Shown piece by piece: positions 45,720 to 59,079 of a DNA stretch of 64,000 nt. The notes beneath the pieces were generated by a model. The model worked only from the letters and a program-made list of their open reading frames with translations, searched no databases and had not been told where the DNA came from. The stretch lies in NCBI GenBank assembly GCA_963573305.1, contig OY754331.1, positions 71,351,275 to 71,415,274 on the forward strand, written 5' to 3'. Both the position numbers and the translations under genes were made by a program. Positions within the stretch are counted from its first letter, which is position 1, and the number at the start of each line of letters is the position of its first letter. Origin of the DNA: Pyrrhosoma nymphula. Lineage: Eukaryota; Arthropoda; Insecta; Odonata; Coenagrionidae.

Positions 45720-48052
45720 CATCATATTTGTCTATGAACGATGAAATTGAATGCTAAGCAAGCAATGTCCAACTTCTCTGAATATCTGATGTCAATAACA
45801 TATCTGAATATTACATTCACGCTCACGTTTCCTCCTAATTTTCCACGCGCGCGTTGAATTCCCATCATAAAACCATACGTAATAATCCGTCATCACGTCA
45901 ATGGGAGAAGAAAAATTCGACTTAAATTCCCCTCTCCCATTATCAAAACCCAGAATATATAAAGCGATGGTTTTTTTCAAGTTTCCAGGCTTAATTAATA
46001 CGAGCTCAACAGTAGTAAGACCACCCATTGCTTCACCAAATTTTCACAGGACCCATCTCGGATATTATGCCGTAATAATTGTTCCCTTCCAATTTCGGTG
46101 ATGTCTTCCTATCCCGCAGGGCCGAGTCATTTCTCTCAATGTTCTCCGTCGCTCTCTCTCCCTCGCAGTATTATTTTTGTTTTTAACATAACTTCTCCCC
46201 ATCACTCCTGTCATTATGACCCAAAGAGCCGTCCCTCATTACTCGCTTAGCCATTTCCGCGAGACTCTCAAATTCATTCCGTTTCGGCGTTTCCCCGTCC
46301 AATTCACTTTCCTCGCGTGCTTTGCGCCTGCCAGTACTCCTCCCCTCACTCCTCCTGCTCTCCTTTCACACTCTCTTCCTCCCCATCTCCATTTGGTCCT
46401 CCCTTTCTCTCTCTCTCTCCGTCCTTGCCTTTTTTCATTTTTCTTCGCTGCCCTGCCTTTCGCTTCGACGAGCTGGGATTCAACACATGACATTTAGCCG
46501 TGAATTGAATGAGATACGATGAAAGGTCCTGATTTACGCTTTAAAAAAAACTCATACAGATGAGCAGAATGAGTAGTGAAAGGGCTTGGGATACGAGACT
46601 ACGGAGACTAGAAGGTTAAACTTCAGTCACAAGTCGCAAAAAAATCGTCAGGTCGGACAGAGCAACATAATATAGACCGTGGTAGAGATAGGTACAAGAA
46701 AACGTTTCGACTTCGATTGTTTTTACAATATGACTGAGAATGGGTTACCCAGGACGGCTATGTAATGGTTCCAGGGTGGCGATATGATCGGGTTGATTAC
46801 GCAGTACAAATAAATGTAGTTTCTTTCAATCGGGTACATGACTACAATCCTAGCATGGTCTAGAGCTGTAGGCACACATATGCGAGGCGCGGAGAGCGGC
46901 TCACGAGGCCGGACAGTCATTTCGAGTGAGGGCGAAAATTTCCACACTGAGGATCTCGATACTTCGGTATGCTAACGCCCCGATGTTGGAACCATTGGTA
47001 ATATAGCGTTTATATCAGTGGGGTTAAAAAATAACAGACTTCCTGTAATATCTGCTGAATAACAGCAAAAATAAGAACCAAATGGTATTTCGAATAGCAT
47101 TTAAGATGTCGACTCAACGAGAAGCCAAGGGGAAATACAAGAGAACGCAACTTAACGGTAAGGGCTTGTAGTTCTCATCAATCATTAATTCAATGTCTGT
47201 TGCAAAACACTCATTATGACTGCGGAAATGTTGCAGGGAAGTCGAGCAAGCACTTCAAAAGACGCTAAGTAGGTACTACCAACTAACGCAGGCGTAATCA
47301 GGTGAAATCCACGGCCGTGTATATTGAGCTTTTTTGACATAGTGCCCATTGAATGAACAAAGCAAAACTCAATCATTCAAAATTGATTGTTTTTAATCCA
47401 TCCTCCGCTTCCTCCCTACCACTTTTATTTCAGGGGGTTTGCAAACCCCTGGAGCACTTCTTTAGGGTGGTTTACTGTACATATATCTTGAAAGTAGTCT
47501 CCCACTCGAGACGGAATAACACGGAAGGCGAGAAGTTTCCTCTATTGTTGAACAATCTTCTCTTGTCCAAACGTTTACTCAAAGTCTAATGATTAACAAG
47601 CCTTTGCATGTGAAATATTGACGCATATGTACTCATTGATAAGTTTAAGAGACTGATTCAGGCCTAACTTTGTGGTAACCAAGTTATTTTTAATGAAAAG
47701 GATAGCTTAGAATTTTACGCGCTATAACTTTCTACCACAAATGGTTTCCGCAATTCTTTGCCATTATCAAGGTATTGGCAACTTCAATGAATTGCTGAAA
47801 CCATAGTTATTAATAAATTATGGAGTGAGAAATACTAAGCTATCTTATTTTTTTAAACTCATTGATAAACTTGTAATTCCAGTTTTAACGAAGAATTGTT
47901 ACTTTTTATTGTAAATTTAATAATAATTTCCCCAAAATCAAGTAATCGAACATGAACCTAGTAAGTTAGATTACCTTTTATTTCCAGCAAGACGTAGATA
48001 AAAGAAAAAATACGAAAATTATGCATGACAATCAAATTTACTACTGCTAGGA
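45720..48052. other. No supported gene; pyrimidine-rich block at 46110-46480
   Basis: The CT-rich block opens several frames on both strands through composition. The rest is ordinary AT-rich sequence. Confidence 0.5.
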
Positions 48053-48885
48053 ATCTACATCTACATCTACATCTACATATTACCCCGCAAGCCGCCTCAA
48101 TAGGCGTGTGGCGGGGGGTGTTAGGACACCAGCCGTTTAAAGATAAAAAGGAAACGCTCTAATGAAATTACGCCTAGCATTTATTATAGTCCCTTATTGT
48201 TCGGGGGAAAAACGAATTCCCATACCTATCCGTTCGGCAAAATATCTCTCTTAATTTATCGTTTCTGTCGAACCTGGAAATATAGTGGGGTTCTAATATG
48301 ATGTTCTCCGTGTCGCTCTGAAAGATATCTATTCTCAATTGTTCAAGCAATCTAAGCCTAGCGCGTAGCCTCCGAGTCTCTAGCGGTTCCCAGCCTAATT
48401 CGTTTAACATCTGTGTAACGCTGTCAGTACGCCCGTAGCTGTTTTTGACGAATCGCGCAGCTTTCCTTTGTATTTTATTAAGTTCCCGGACTAAGTCTTT
48501 CTGCACCGGATCCCATATGCTCGCTGCATATTCAAGGTGTGGCCGGACGAGTGCGAAATAGCACCTCTCTTTTACTTTTTCATCCGAAAATCTTCCCACA
48601 ATACGCTTGACGAATCCTAGCTTCTTCAGAGCTCTGCCACAAATATTTCTTATATGTGCTCCCCACGATAGGTCCGAAGTTATCGTAACTCCTAGATACT
48701 TCACTTCATCTAACGCCTTTATGTTAACACCATTCACAGCATATACATGGGAATAGTTGGACGACCTCCGCAAGAATTGTACCGCCGTGCATTTGCTTAG
48801 ATTAAGTTCGAGTCCCCACTCTTTCATAGGATGATGATGTTGAATATAAAAGGATAATTTATCAATAGCTTTCTTCCACAAGCTG
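48053..48885 (-). pseudogene. 5'-truncated CR1/Jockey-type LINE: reverse transcriptase thumb and 3' UTR
   Basis: A minus-strand frame of 235 codons (48881-48174) is open throughout. It starts just after where the catalytic YADD would be: WGLELNLSKCTAVQF, VKYLGVTITSDLSWGAHI, KKLGFVKRIVGRFSDEKV, ALVRPHLEYAASIWDP, IQRKAARFVKNSYGRTDSVT and ETRRLRARL, ending RTIRDYNKC, stop. About 95 bp of 3' UTR follow (hairpin-like CCGCC...GGCGG near 48090-48115), then a GTAGAT-repeat tail at 48055-48080. The intact frame suggests a fairly young, dead-on-arrival copy. Other traces of the family are at 1234, 19018 and 29660. Confidence 0.85.
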
Positions 48886-48889
48886 CATA

Positions 48890-51800
48890 ATCATTGATCA
48901 ATCATCAGCATCAGCATTCCATCATCAAAAGCAATTCTAAAACTATGATTAATGAGAACGACACATTGGTGAGCGAAATTCGCACGTTCATTCTTTTCCA
49001 AAATATTCCGTACTGGATATCTCATTTATAGTATACCTAACGAAATGAGAAACGTACCTATATGCTCCACCTCTCAATCTCAATTTATCTCTTCCCTTCT
49101 TACTCTCTCCGCTTCGCTGCCTTTCCTATCTCTCAGACGTCAGGCAACCAACCCCCTCTCCCTTTCCCAAATCCAGCGCGTCTGCGGGACCAACAGACGG
49201 AGTGCGTGCGATTTGTCTTCTGTTGTTACTCCGCCTGAAGGGAGAAATAAACCCGGGCCGGGTGCGGTCGAGCGGGAAGACTTGGAATGGAGATGCTGAA
49301 GGTTGGGAATGAAGGCGTGATGTACGAAATGGGTGAAGGGCAGAGGAACCACGAAGAGATAGTTGGAAAGGGAAGGTAAAGTGCAAATCATAATAGGAGA
49401 TATTTTCAGGAAGTTCCACACGCAACAATGTAAGTTAAAAACAAATACAGAGGTATCTGAAATTGCAAACTTTACTTCAACTTAGAGAAAATTTATCTTT
49501 AATAAAAATTCATAACAAAACATAGTTTTATTGCAATTGTATATTTTTGCATCAATCAAAAAATGTAATAGAATTATTATCTTTAAACATTATCATTCAA
49601 GCTATTTACAAGTTACATGATATTGAAATGTCCACAGGGACATCAAACACACCTACCTAAAATGGCCAGTAGCCCATCATTCCAGATTCAGATATCTTAA
49701 AAGTTGCAGTCGCTCTAGACTGGTGCACGTATTGACACGGTGCATATGGTAATAGCCCACCAACATCCGATAATTTGAAATGGTTGCACTTCCAGCAAAG
49801 ATGGAGCGGAAAAATAATGAAATAGGCAAAGCAATCATCAAAGGGTGACGTTCATAAATATTATCTTTCTAAACGGACCATCGGACGTGAAAGATTGCAC
49901 AAACAGGTGTGCTGGTACTCCCAATGCAGATATCCTTGACAAACGAAGCATTCCATTGCGCCCCTGAATTAAAACCGCAGCAAACGTTCGTCAATTTCTT
50001 TACCTTATCAGAGCAAACATTCACCGACGGACATTAGCAAAACATGCCCGAAGAATGTTGCAACGAATTCCAAAGGGTTGGCGATTACCCTAAAGGCGTG
50101 ACCTTTACCCATGCGAAAAACGATAGCGTCACACCTCTTCGGGAAGGCTTAAAAACGCTCGACGCTTGCCCTCGGATCGCTATTTTCCCTCGCAAATGAA
50201 TGATTCACAAAGATCCCCTCCTCTTCTCCAAGGGGATGAGAGACGTAGAATGACATGCAAAGCGAGGAGGTGACGTTTTTGGGGATTGGGTGAGCTCGAG
50301 AGAAAGAGAGGAGGAAGAGATAAAGAGGACAAGGGTGACAGCAGGGAAAGGGATGAGGATTAAGGTGGTATGGGAATTGATATCGGGACGCGCTAAGTTT
50401 AGGAGGCACGGTGAGCGAAGGGATTTCAGAGGGACGGCGACCACGCCCTCTCAAGGCAAACAGCTCCAAGCAACCTATTAAAGGGTGGGTCGTAGTCCTT
50501 CCTGCCTCCCTCCCGAAACCCTCCACCCTGCATCCCTTCATCCAACCAACCACTCGCCTCCAAACATTGGAACATTGGCAGATGCCCCGGCCTTATCTCG
50601 CCCTGCCAAAGTGACATTCGCCGTATCCGCACGGTTCCCATTTCAACCCCTCTCGCGATATCACTTCCTTTCATTCATTACGTCCGTAATTGACGCCCTG
50701 GAGGCAGAAGTTCTTTGTTTCCCCGGAGCCACAGAGAGTAATCTCGACTAGGCTAGACGAGATAGAGGGGTCGCACGCACCATAGAGGCGTCAAAGTTCC
50801 CCGAATTATTCGATCAGAACTTCCATCGCATCTTAGGCTCTCTAACTTCAATCGATCACCATTGCGTAAAATTAAAGGATAGTTCCAGAAGCATTTTGCG
50901 ACTATTATACAGTATGGACAAACGTGATACCCCCTCGAGTCGGGTTAAATAAAATAAATAACCTAAATTATACAGCAATAGAAAAACCTGAATTGCGGTG
51001 TAGCCCTCTAACCATTGCGTTGTTTTTCGAAGGACTTAGTTCACAAAGCGTCCAGTGTAATTCGATAAGCCTGGGCTACCTCCATCCTTATTATTCGTCA
51101 TTTAGGTGCTAATTGTATTTTCCATTGAGATGAAGCCGATTTATATAGATAGCCCCGTCGACTGTTGCCAACTGAACTTTTTTCGCAGAACACAGTGGGC
51201 CAAAGTCAACAGTTTGAAAACCAAACAAACTTTGCCTCGAGAGTGCGATGTAATTATATAAAATCACAATCAGATATCGACGGAAGCTGTTCATTTTTCT
51301 ACTATATTGTTAATCATTATTCAAAGCATAAAAACTGATCTCGTAGATCACTTTATTTATATCCACACTTAATCAAAACATAAATAGTTGTTAGAATGCT
51401 CCTAACATTGGTCTTTGTTCCATTACCCAAAGAAAAACTTTTCAACGTAGTTCGGCTGGAGGGGAAAGAACTGTTTGACAGCTAAAACTCATTCCAGTCA
51501 ACATTATTTATCTGGTACGCTTGATTGCGTAATAAACTTCAGATTTCATTATTTAAAAGCCAAAACATCTTTACACATAGTAATTTCAATGGAAGGACAC
51601 TTACCTAAATATGTTGGTCCTGTTATTGTATTTTTACATGCATAAAATTCAGTAAAGTACATGATTTAGATACTTAGTGATTACAGAATGGTTTCTACTA
51701 AAACTACAATCCCATATTTATAATTTGTTTCGCCCTATCTCCATACGATAAAAATCAATGTAGATAGCCTTCCCGTCCCCCAACCTTCTCTGTACCGTTG

Positions 51801-54146
51801 GGGGAAAAAAGCCTGTAAAAATCGTTGTTAAATGTTATCATTCCAGTCGAATTTGCACATAGTTGACGCCAATTTCATTATTTTCATCAACGGAGTAATG
51901 CATTACTATAAATTACTGAAAATAAAATGGGATGGATTACACAGCAGTGAATCCGGGATAATTTCGAAGTCATTTGCAAGCAAATGCGAGGGTGCAGAAA
52001 ATGTCCTGCACATCTACACAAAAATCCCTTTGTCCTTTGCAAGGGCGCAAAATAAATTCCCTTACCGTGAAAAACTAGGGTAAAAGTGAAATCAGTAAAT
52101 GGAGAACTAGCTAAAATAATTATGCGTAATCCTCATTTTTCCAATTTGCGAAATAACAACGAATATGTTTACTATATGTTAGTGAGCTATTTATTGTTAC
52201 TATTTCTCTCATTATCCATCAAACAATATACGGTCACGGTCGAAGAATTGTTACTTGAAAGTGGCGACACGTGATTAGTGAAATATGAAGCAAATGATTA
52301 TCTTTACAAGATGCCGAGGCTAGAAGAGAGACTTCGTACTGCGAAGTTCGTAGCTCTTTAATCTCCTATTGGTTTGGCGACAATGTTGGGACATTTTTCG
52401 TTCCAATGTATTTTTGTTTTAACGTATCCTATAGTCCTTTTGGCTATTTTCATACATGTTTTAAAGTTTACAATTTTAGTTCAACTTATTTTGAGAATGA
52501 ATAATTAATTACCAAGATGTTATGCCTAGTTTTGGAAGTAGTTTTAAGTGACAGTGTACGTATTTCTTCAAATACGTAATTAAATAATTTTTAAAGTCTA
52601 AGCTCAAGGCAACTTCTAACTTCTACGAGGCCACCATTCATAAAACATGTCTATCTCACGATAAAATTATGGTACTCACGCATTTAACTCGGCTGAAAAT
52701 TTTAATTTGACAAATTTTAAGCTTTTGAACCAATCACCTATTACTTGATCTTCTCAGAACTTCACTATTATTCTAAACTTTTTGGTGACGGACAAAGTGT
52801 CGGGGAAAGCCTCAATCACGTTTTAAGAATTTGTAAATATTGGGCCTAGACGACATGTTTTTTTCTAATGGCGAAGATGATAATTTTACGCATGCAATAT
52901 CGCTCTCATTTTCAAACCTGGACAGGGTCCTAGAACTGTTGGCATCTTGGAAGACACCACCAATTATCCAATAATATGATCAACATGGACAGGTGTGGAT
53001 TTTCAAAAGTTTACAAATGACTTCATACTTCCCAAACTGAAAGGAAATTCACTCCGTGTGAACAAGTCAACAGCCTTTTCAGGTCATTATAACTAAATGA
53101 TAAAGTTAAGAAATTCTCTTTAACAAACTCCCCCGGAAAAAAACTATGTGCTCATTCTTCAATTGAGATCACAAACACGCAATTTATGGCGTTCAATATG
53201 GGAATCTTGATTGATATTTCGACCCCTGTTCACCTCACTATCGAAGAGTTTCACTTCTTCCTCGACCCATCAAGCTCCTTTTGCTCACTAGGAGTAACTA
53301 AGTGCCGGTTAACTGTTCCCCTAACGGAGTCCCTGAAGTGATCAAAAAGTCTGGCCTCGCTTGGCCTCTAATTAGGTTTGATAAGGGAAACACTTGGGTA
53401 ACAAAGGCCTGCCTTCGCCCCTCCCCGAATCCAACAGGAGGGCAGAGTGAGCGGGCAAAGCACCTGAGAAACGATAAGGTGGAGAGGGTTAGGTGCCTAC
53501 ATGGTGGGAGAAAATTTAGATGCTCCACTCAAAGAGCCTATATGAAGCTCCGAATTCTCCCCAATCACGGAGCAAGTCTACACGTCCGCTTCACTTGAAG
53601 TCACTACTCCTTTGAACAATAGAGAAAGGAGGCTGTGAACTAATGTAAGACTAATTACGAGTAATTTAAGCATTAAAAAAGGATTAATTTTTGATCAGGC
53701 ACTATAAAACTATGTTTATTCTCTGTCCACTTTAAAACCATTCAAGCAGAAGATTACCGCCTTTTACGTAATCACCACTTCCTTTTAACCCCTTATCTAC
53801 AGTAACATTAGCCAATGTCCGAAAGGGGGGTGGTGCTAATGATGAATAGGCCAGCTGACGTAATTTAATTGGTTTTAGTGTCATTATTTTCGTACAGCAT
53901 CACATATATCTAGAATAATCTCCGAATTTCCATTTTTGACTAAGTAAAATTGTAAAATGAAAAAATATAAACGCCTTTACTCAAACTCATGAACTCCCTG
54001 TTAACCGTTGTTGATGGTAGCAGCCACTTAGACTATGAACAGCGACATGAACGTATTAGACAGTAAACTATCAAAGTGGTGACGCCAAATTACTTCCCAC
54101 GCAATATTTTCCTGAATATTTATCATTGACTTCGTATTAATTTGGA
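48890..54146. other. Long stretch without recognisable genes
   Basis: GC-richer blocks at 49045-49350 and 50110-50760 open overlapping frames on both strands without domains. Elsewhere it is AT-rich with short frames. Confidence 0.5.
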
Positions 54147-54182
54147 GAAGAATAACTTGGTAACGAAGAATAACTTGGTGAC
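54147..54182 (+). repeat. Tandem duplication of an 18 bp unit
   Basis: GAAGAATAACTTGGTAAC is followed directly by GAAGAATAACTTGGTGAC (one difference). Confidence 0.85.
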
Positions 54183-54300
54183 GTCAGGTTTTACCAGTCC
54201 ACTAGCAGTGAAATAACCTGCGCAAAACATATATAAATAAAATCTATGCTAAAAACATTTACCTGCTAGGGTATTTCAACCGTATATTTGATATGTGGAT

Positions 54301-54491
54301 GTTTTCGGGAATACTTCCGCGTTGAGTCATACTGGTAACGACAGTTTCGCGAGCGTTCAGCTCGCTTCTTCTGGTCAGAAAGAAGAAATAACATTGAAGC
54401 GAAACTGTACCAGTACGTCTCAACGTACGTGTACGTTGTGTACGTGTACCAGTCACCAGTACGACTCAACGCGGAAGTATTCCCGAAAACA
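54301..54491. mobile_element. MITE-like inverted repeat, 37 bp arms
   Basis: TGTTTTCGGGAATACTTCCG... (54301-54337) is the reverse complement of 54455-54491 with one mismatch. A second inverted pair inside (CAGTTTCGC at 54352, GCGAAACTG at 54400) and a CGTACGTGTACGTTG-rich interior give further secondary structure. The ends have no clear target duplication. Frames here mirror each other on opposite strands and are not genes. Confidence 0.6.
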
Positions 54492-54509
54492 TTTACGTAT
54501 CAAGACCAC

Positions 54510-57500
54510 TCCGCGGAAACTTTCTACCTATCGTATCTTTGATAGGTTATGAACTTGTAATGAATATTCTCAATCCCTCAATCTCTTCCTCATTTTCATC
54601 GCTATTTCAGAATTATTTCTTCTATTATTACGAAAGTAATATAGATATATTTTAAATTTTACTCTGGCGAAAACATTTGCAAAGTTAGTGCAGAGAGAGT
54701 TTGGTTTCTGTTTACATTGGCAACTATACGCTTCTGCTTGCGTCTTGTCGAAACTTTTAAAAGTTCTGATAGTGAACCGCTAAAAAGGACTTGGAAAGGC
54801 GTTTACACGTGCAATTTACGTCAAAAGTCGCTTGCTTCAAATATTACGCAATTTTTATACTGGCAAGCAACTTGCCAGCATAAATCCACCTTTAGCATTT
54901 AAAGTATGTGAACAAGAATAATTGGATACCAAACGAATGGATTAATAAATATTTTATAGAGGTCACGGTTAAAAAGTTATTATTCACCGGTAAGACCAAT
55001 AAAAAGTGTCTAAAAACCCAATATCAGGCCAGGATTATAATCAGTATTCAGAGGAAACATCAGCACACGGAAACTCCAGAAATAGACGTGATTAGAAAAG
55101 ACTTCGGGAAAGCGCTGAGAGAGAGTTGAACGAGAAGATACGACAGGATTGTAAAATAGAAGCATGGAGAATAGGTAACAGAACAGGGAGATAATGGAAG
55201 AGTTATAGATAGGCTAAATAGTAATAAAACATAAAAGATATATTAGGATAATGTGCCACACCGAAAAAGAACAGTAAGAAGGTCAAGGAAAAGATCGAAA
55301 GATAGCACATGAACGGCAAAAAATAGGATAAACTCCTAAGGTTAAAAATAAAGAAGATATTGGAAACTCACCAATTTTACTCGCCAGCTCTTCAGTATAC
55401 CACCATTTAATATGAACATTGCACGATGAGAACATAAGTGAAAAGAGCCGTGCCATATTGTGATAGTAAAAGTATCAACTTCGATATTCGATATGCCGAA
55501 GAAGTCGAATTACGACCAGAATCTGCTGGCTGAATCACACACCTATTTATTTTTTGCAATGCAATACGTATACACTGAATTAATGCAGTATGTGAGAACT
55601 GTTGATATGGGATAAATCACAAATTTTGTGATGAAAAATAATAATATCCCTAATATATTGCAGTATGATATTTGAATTTAAGTAGGTACTGCATATTCAA
55701 AAAAGGAAGAAGTTACGCATATTATAATAAATACTGGAATTAGGAGTATGCCACCTTCATTCAGAGTACTTTTCATGGTAAAAAACAAAGGCCCCGTACA
55801 TAAACATGAATGTACCACGCGCAACGCTGATGACTTTCAAGGGAATATGTTCACATATGTACCGAATCGTATGCCATCTTTTCCTGCAATTGTCAAATCT
55901 TACACTACTTCTTTTCTCCGGCAGTATTTAACCAAATATTTTCCCCCACATTCCACTTAATTTCACACATTCCTTTCTATGAAAGCCATAAACATTCCTC
56001 AAATTCATCCTAACTTTCTAAAAGTAGGAAGAGAATCCAGTTAATGCAAAAATCAAGCCAAAAATACAACTTCCAACTTCAATAATAAAGCATTAAACGC
56101 CATAAAATATTAACAGGAAAAAGGAGGAGTTTTATCGCTTGATTAATTTAAATTTCATTCCAAAACATGCTGTGAACAAAGTGGCATTCTATGTTAATTC
56201 AAAAACTCACTCGGGATTCATAGAACTCTGTTTTGACCGAGGTGCCTGTATGCAAGTGAAAATAGAGTTATATGTAAAACCTTTTTTCAAAAACTAATGT
56301 TTTGCACGTGCTGCATGTTCGTGATCCATTACTTAAAAGTTTGCAGGAAACCCTAAATAATTAATCAAATCACGCCACATCTTCATTCACAACAGGCAAC
56401 GTCAATAAAAAGTGTTAAACATTTCCGTAATGTGGTAATTGAAAAAAGAAACGAAAAGTACATTCAAATGCATTTAAAAAGTCATAATCCATTCCTGTCA
56501 TCCAAGGAAAAGAATCTAAAGTCATATTGGGGTTATGAAGAACGAAGATGATTATTAGACTCCATTAAGAAGTCACAATACAGTCATTTTTCTAGCCAAT
56601 ATTCAGACAGAAATAGATTTCAAGTACTACCGACTAGAGGCAAGAGGCTGATATTAAAATGTGACTGGCATACAAGAATTTACTCAACATTAAAAACGTT
56701 TCAATGGATGGACTTCAGGAAAACTCTGTATGTAAGAAAGGTACCTATGTATATAAAAGATAAAGGTATAAATGGCATATAAGTAGATGTATAAAAGAAA
56801 AGTATTAATACGTATGCATAAAATTAAATTAGGTTTAGTTCATAAATATGTCGACAAGGTGCTAACGTAGGTTGAAGCTTGGATAGAACTAACAAAATTC
56901 AGTTAGGTGAGGAAAATGAAATTTTAAATGAAGTTTAACGTAGCATATACGACGAAGATTATGACATAGCATTTTATGGGAAAATTATCCAACTGAAGAC
57001 TGCTTAAAGGGTGTGATCTAAGTTGATAAGGCGACAAACAAGAGTGTGGTACCTCCAACTACGCCAATGGCTGTGTATTTTACTCAGTACAGGGATGCTA
57101 CACAACATTCCACCCTTACCACCGCTTTATGCGTGAATGTTGTTCTTCCAATGGTTCCTTCTTTCAATGGTTACCACCTGACACTGTTACTATGTCCACT
57201 AAGCAATAAAAAGTAAAGGGTTAAAACCGAAAAAAATCAATATAAAATTTCTTGAATGATAAATATTCTTGTTATTCAGGTATAATGTTCCTTTCTCCTC
57301 GCAAGTTATTTTCCGTTTGCACTTTATAAAAATTGGTGCTTGTAGCGATTGCGATGAATATTATACGGCTAGTAGTAAACCGGATAATATTTATCGCAGC
57401 CCTGTCATACCTAGGTGGCAAAGGTATTATTATTACCATTGCATATATTTACGGTATTAAAACTTTTCACGCAAAGATTAAACTCAAGTTTACGATCAGC

Positions 57501-58264
57501 ATAAACATTAACTTCTAACATTACAAATACCCATTTTATGAAGGTATTTATAATCCTGGAAAGTAATTTTACTAGACGCAGCCGTTCTCATAATTACGTT
57601 TCAAACACAAAAACCACCGTTTTACCTAGGTGGGAAATATGTCAGCATAGAAACCCTGAAGGTCGCGGGTTTTAATTCCGCAATGCGTTCAGATGACACA
57701 AATATGATTAACTGAAGCGCCCGTGTCTTGGATTCCATTAGCCAAAGCATACTGTAATACTTGATATTTTTTTATGTACAAAGGAACATATTTTAGAACA
57801 AATAAATAGGCTATTTTCCTGTTACAACCAAAGACGAAGGACAGCAAAATTATTGAACCTTTGGGTGTTCCCAGGGGACTATACAACGGATGAAATACGG
57901 AGATCTCCATCGCGGTAGTTGATCTTAGTCGACGACCCATCGTAAAACGAAATACGTGACCGTGAATCCAATTCAAGGCTGACGCTTTAATTTGACGCCA
58001 AAAGTATACTACTCTTAATAAAAAGTTACAGTATCCGATCATTCTGAATACATATGGATCATCCAGACATTTACCTACGTATTTCTCAAAATTCACTGAT
58101 TTCTATGTTCCATGGTGGTCTAAGAATTTTAAAGACAATGACGAGCTCAATAAATATGAATAATATCACTTACTTATATTTCCAAATTGCATCAAAAAAA
58201 AGGAACACTATAATAATTCTCACAATTTCTTGATTAACAGCCAAAACAAATGATATGCATTAAT
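54510..58264. other. No supported gene
   Basis: AT-rich sequence. A 61-codon plus-strand frame at 54717-54902 and others show no domain. No strong repeats seen. Confidence 0.5.
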
Positions 58265-58965
58265 TTTTAAGGAATCGACCGCATAGACCTAATCTGAAAA
58301 ATATATTGTCATTGAACTGTTTTCTATTGATTATATTGCTTCCAGCAGTTATCATAGCATTAACAGTGCTGCACTTAGAGAAACGAATATATAATCTGGA
58401 ATATTCGTTATCCTTCCCTAAACTGATAAGTAATCAATGAAAGCCTCACATAAGACATCGCCCCACCCGAATAGGGGATTAATGACGTCATAGGTGATTA
58501 ATGGAGCGCATAACCGCGTAACACGATTATTATCATAAGAGTCCTGCTAGGATAACGCTTATCTTCTGAAATATTCGCAGCGCTTCTTTAAACTGATAAG
58601 TAATGAATAAAAAATTTAGATAGGACATAACCCCACCCTTATTCATGCCAGTGAAAACATTTTCCTGAAAGATATGCCTTTGACAACGGTGCTACGATGA
58701 AACTCGATTGCCCCATTAGTTTCACCGAAGTATCGGTGTCTTCAAGTTGGATACTTGCAGCCAAGCTCACTGAGTACCTTGATTTCAGACGGCCATGTAA
58801 GTACTCACAATAATATTTAAGACAGCGCTGCATAGAACTCATCTGAAAAACATATAGTCTTAAAATTGTTTTATATTGATGAAATAAACTTCTTCCTGTA
58901 GCTGTTATAGAATTATCAGCGCTAAGCTTTGAGAAACAATGATATAGAAGACTTATATACTCCCT
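58265..58965 (+). repeat. Locally amplified repeat with two unit types
   Basis: Unit A (58265-58390) contains CATAGACCTAATCTGAAAAA, a TTGATTATAT...CAGTTATCATAG segment and a GAGAAACGA box. It recurs, diverged, at about 58818-58965. Unit B begins with AAACTGATAAGTAAT at 58422 (truncated), recurs at 58588-58815, and again at 60214-60430. The order A, B, B, A suggests overlapping tandem duplication of one longer element. No coding potential. Minus-strand frames across it differ between copies. Confidence 0.6.
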
Positions 58966-58995
58966 GAAGTGGGCGAGAACAGCACAGGCTGAAAA

Positions 58996-59076
58996 GGCCG
59001 TTTTACACAAGGCACTTTCTCCACAACCTGATGTGCGATTTGATGTGCGTTGAAAATTTCGTCGTGTAAAACGGTG
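58996..59076. mobile_element. Very short inverted-repeat element, about 80 bp
   Basis: GGCCGTTTTACAC at 58996-59008 is matched by GTGTAAAACGGT at 59064-59075. The interior contains ATGTGCGATTTGATGTGCG. The size and ends resemble tiny MITEs. No target duplication identified. Confidence 0.45.
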
Positions 59077-59079
59077 AAT

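Noticed and set aside
46690..46720. GAAAC-like segment on the minus strand (AACGTTTCGACTTCG)
   Set aside because: No CUGANGA box on the 5' side, so it is not a hammerhead core.
50149..50751. Overlapping frames of 60-134 codons in a GC-richer block
   Set aside because: Frames on both strands overlap and are dominated by low-complexity composition.
57650..57710. tRNA-like GGTCGCGGGTTTTAATTCCG
   Set aside because: The B-box match is poor (TTTTAATTCC) and no A box or cloverleaf is visible.
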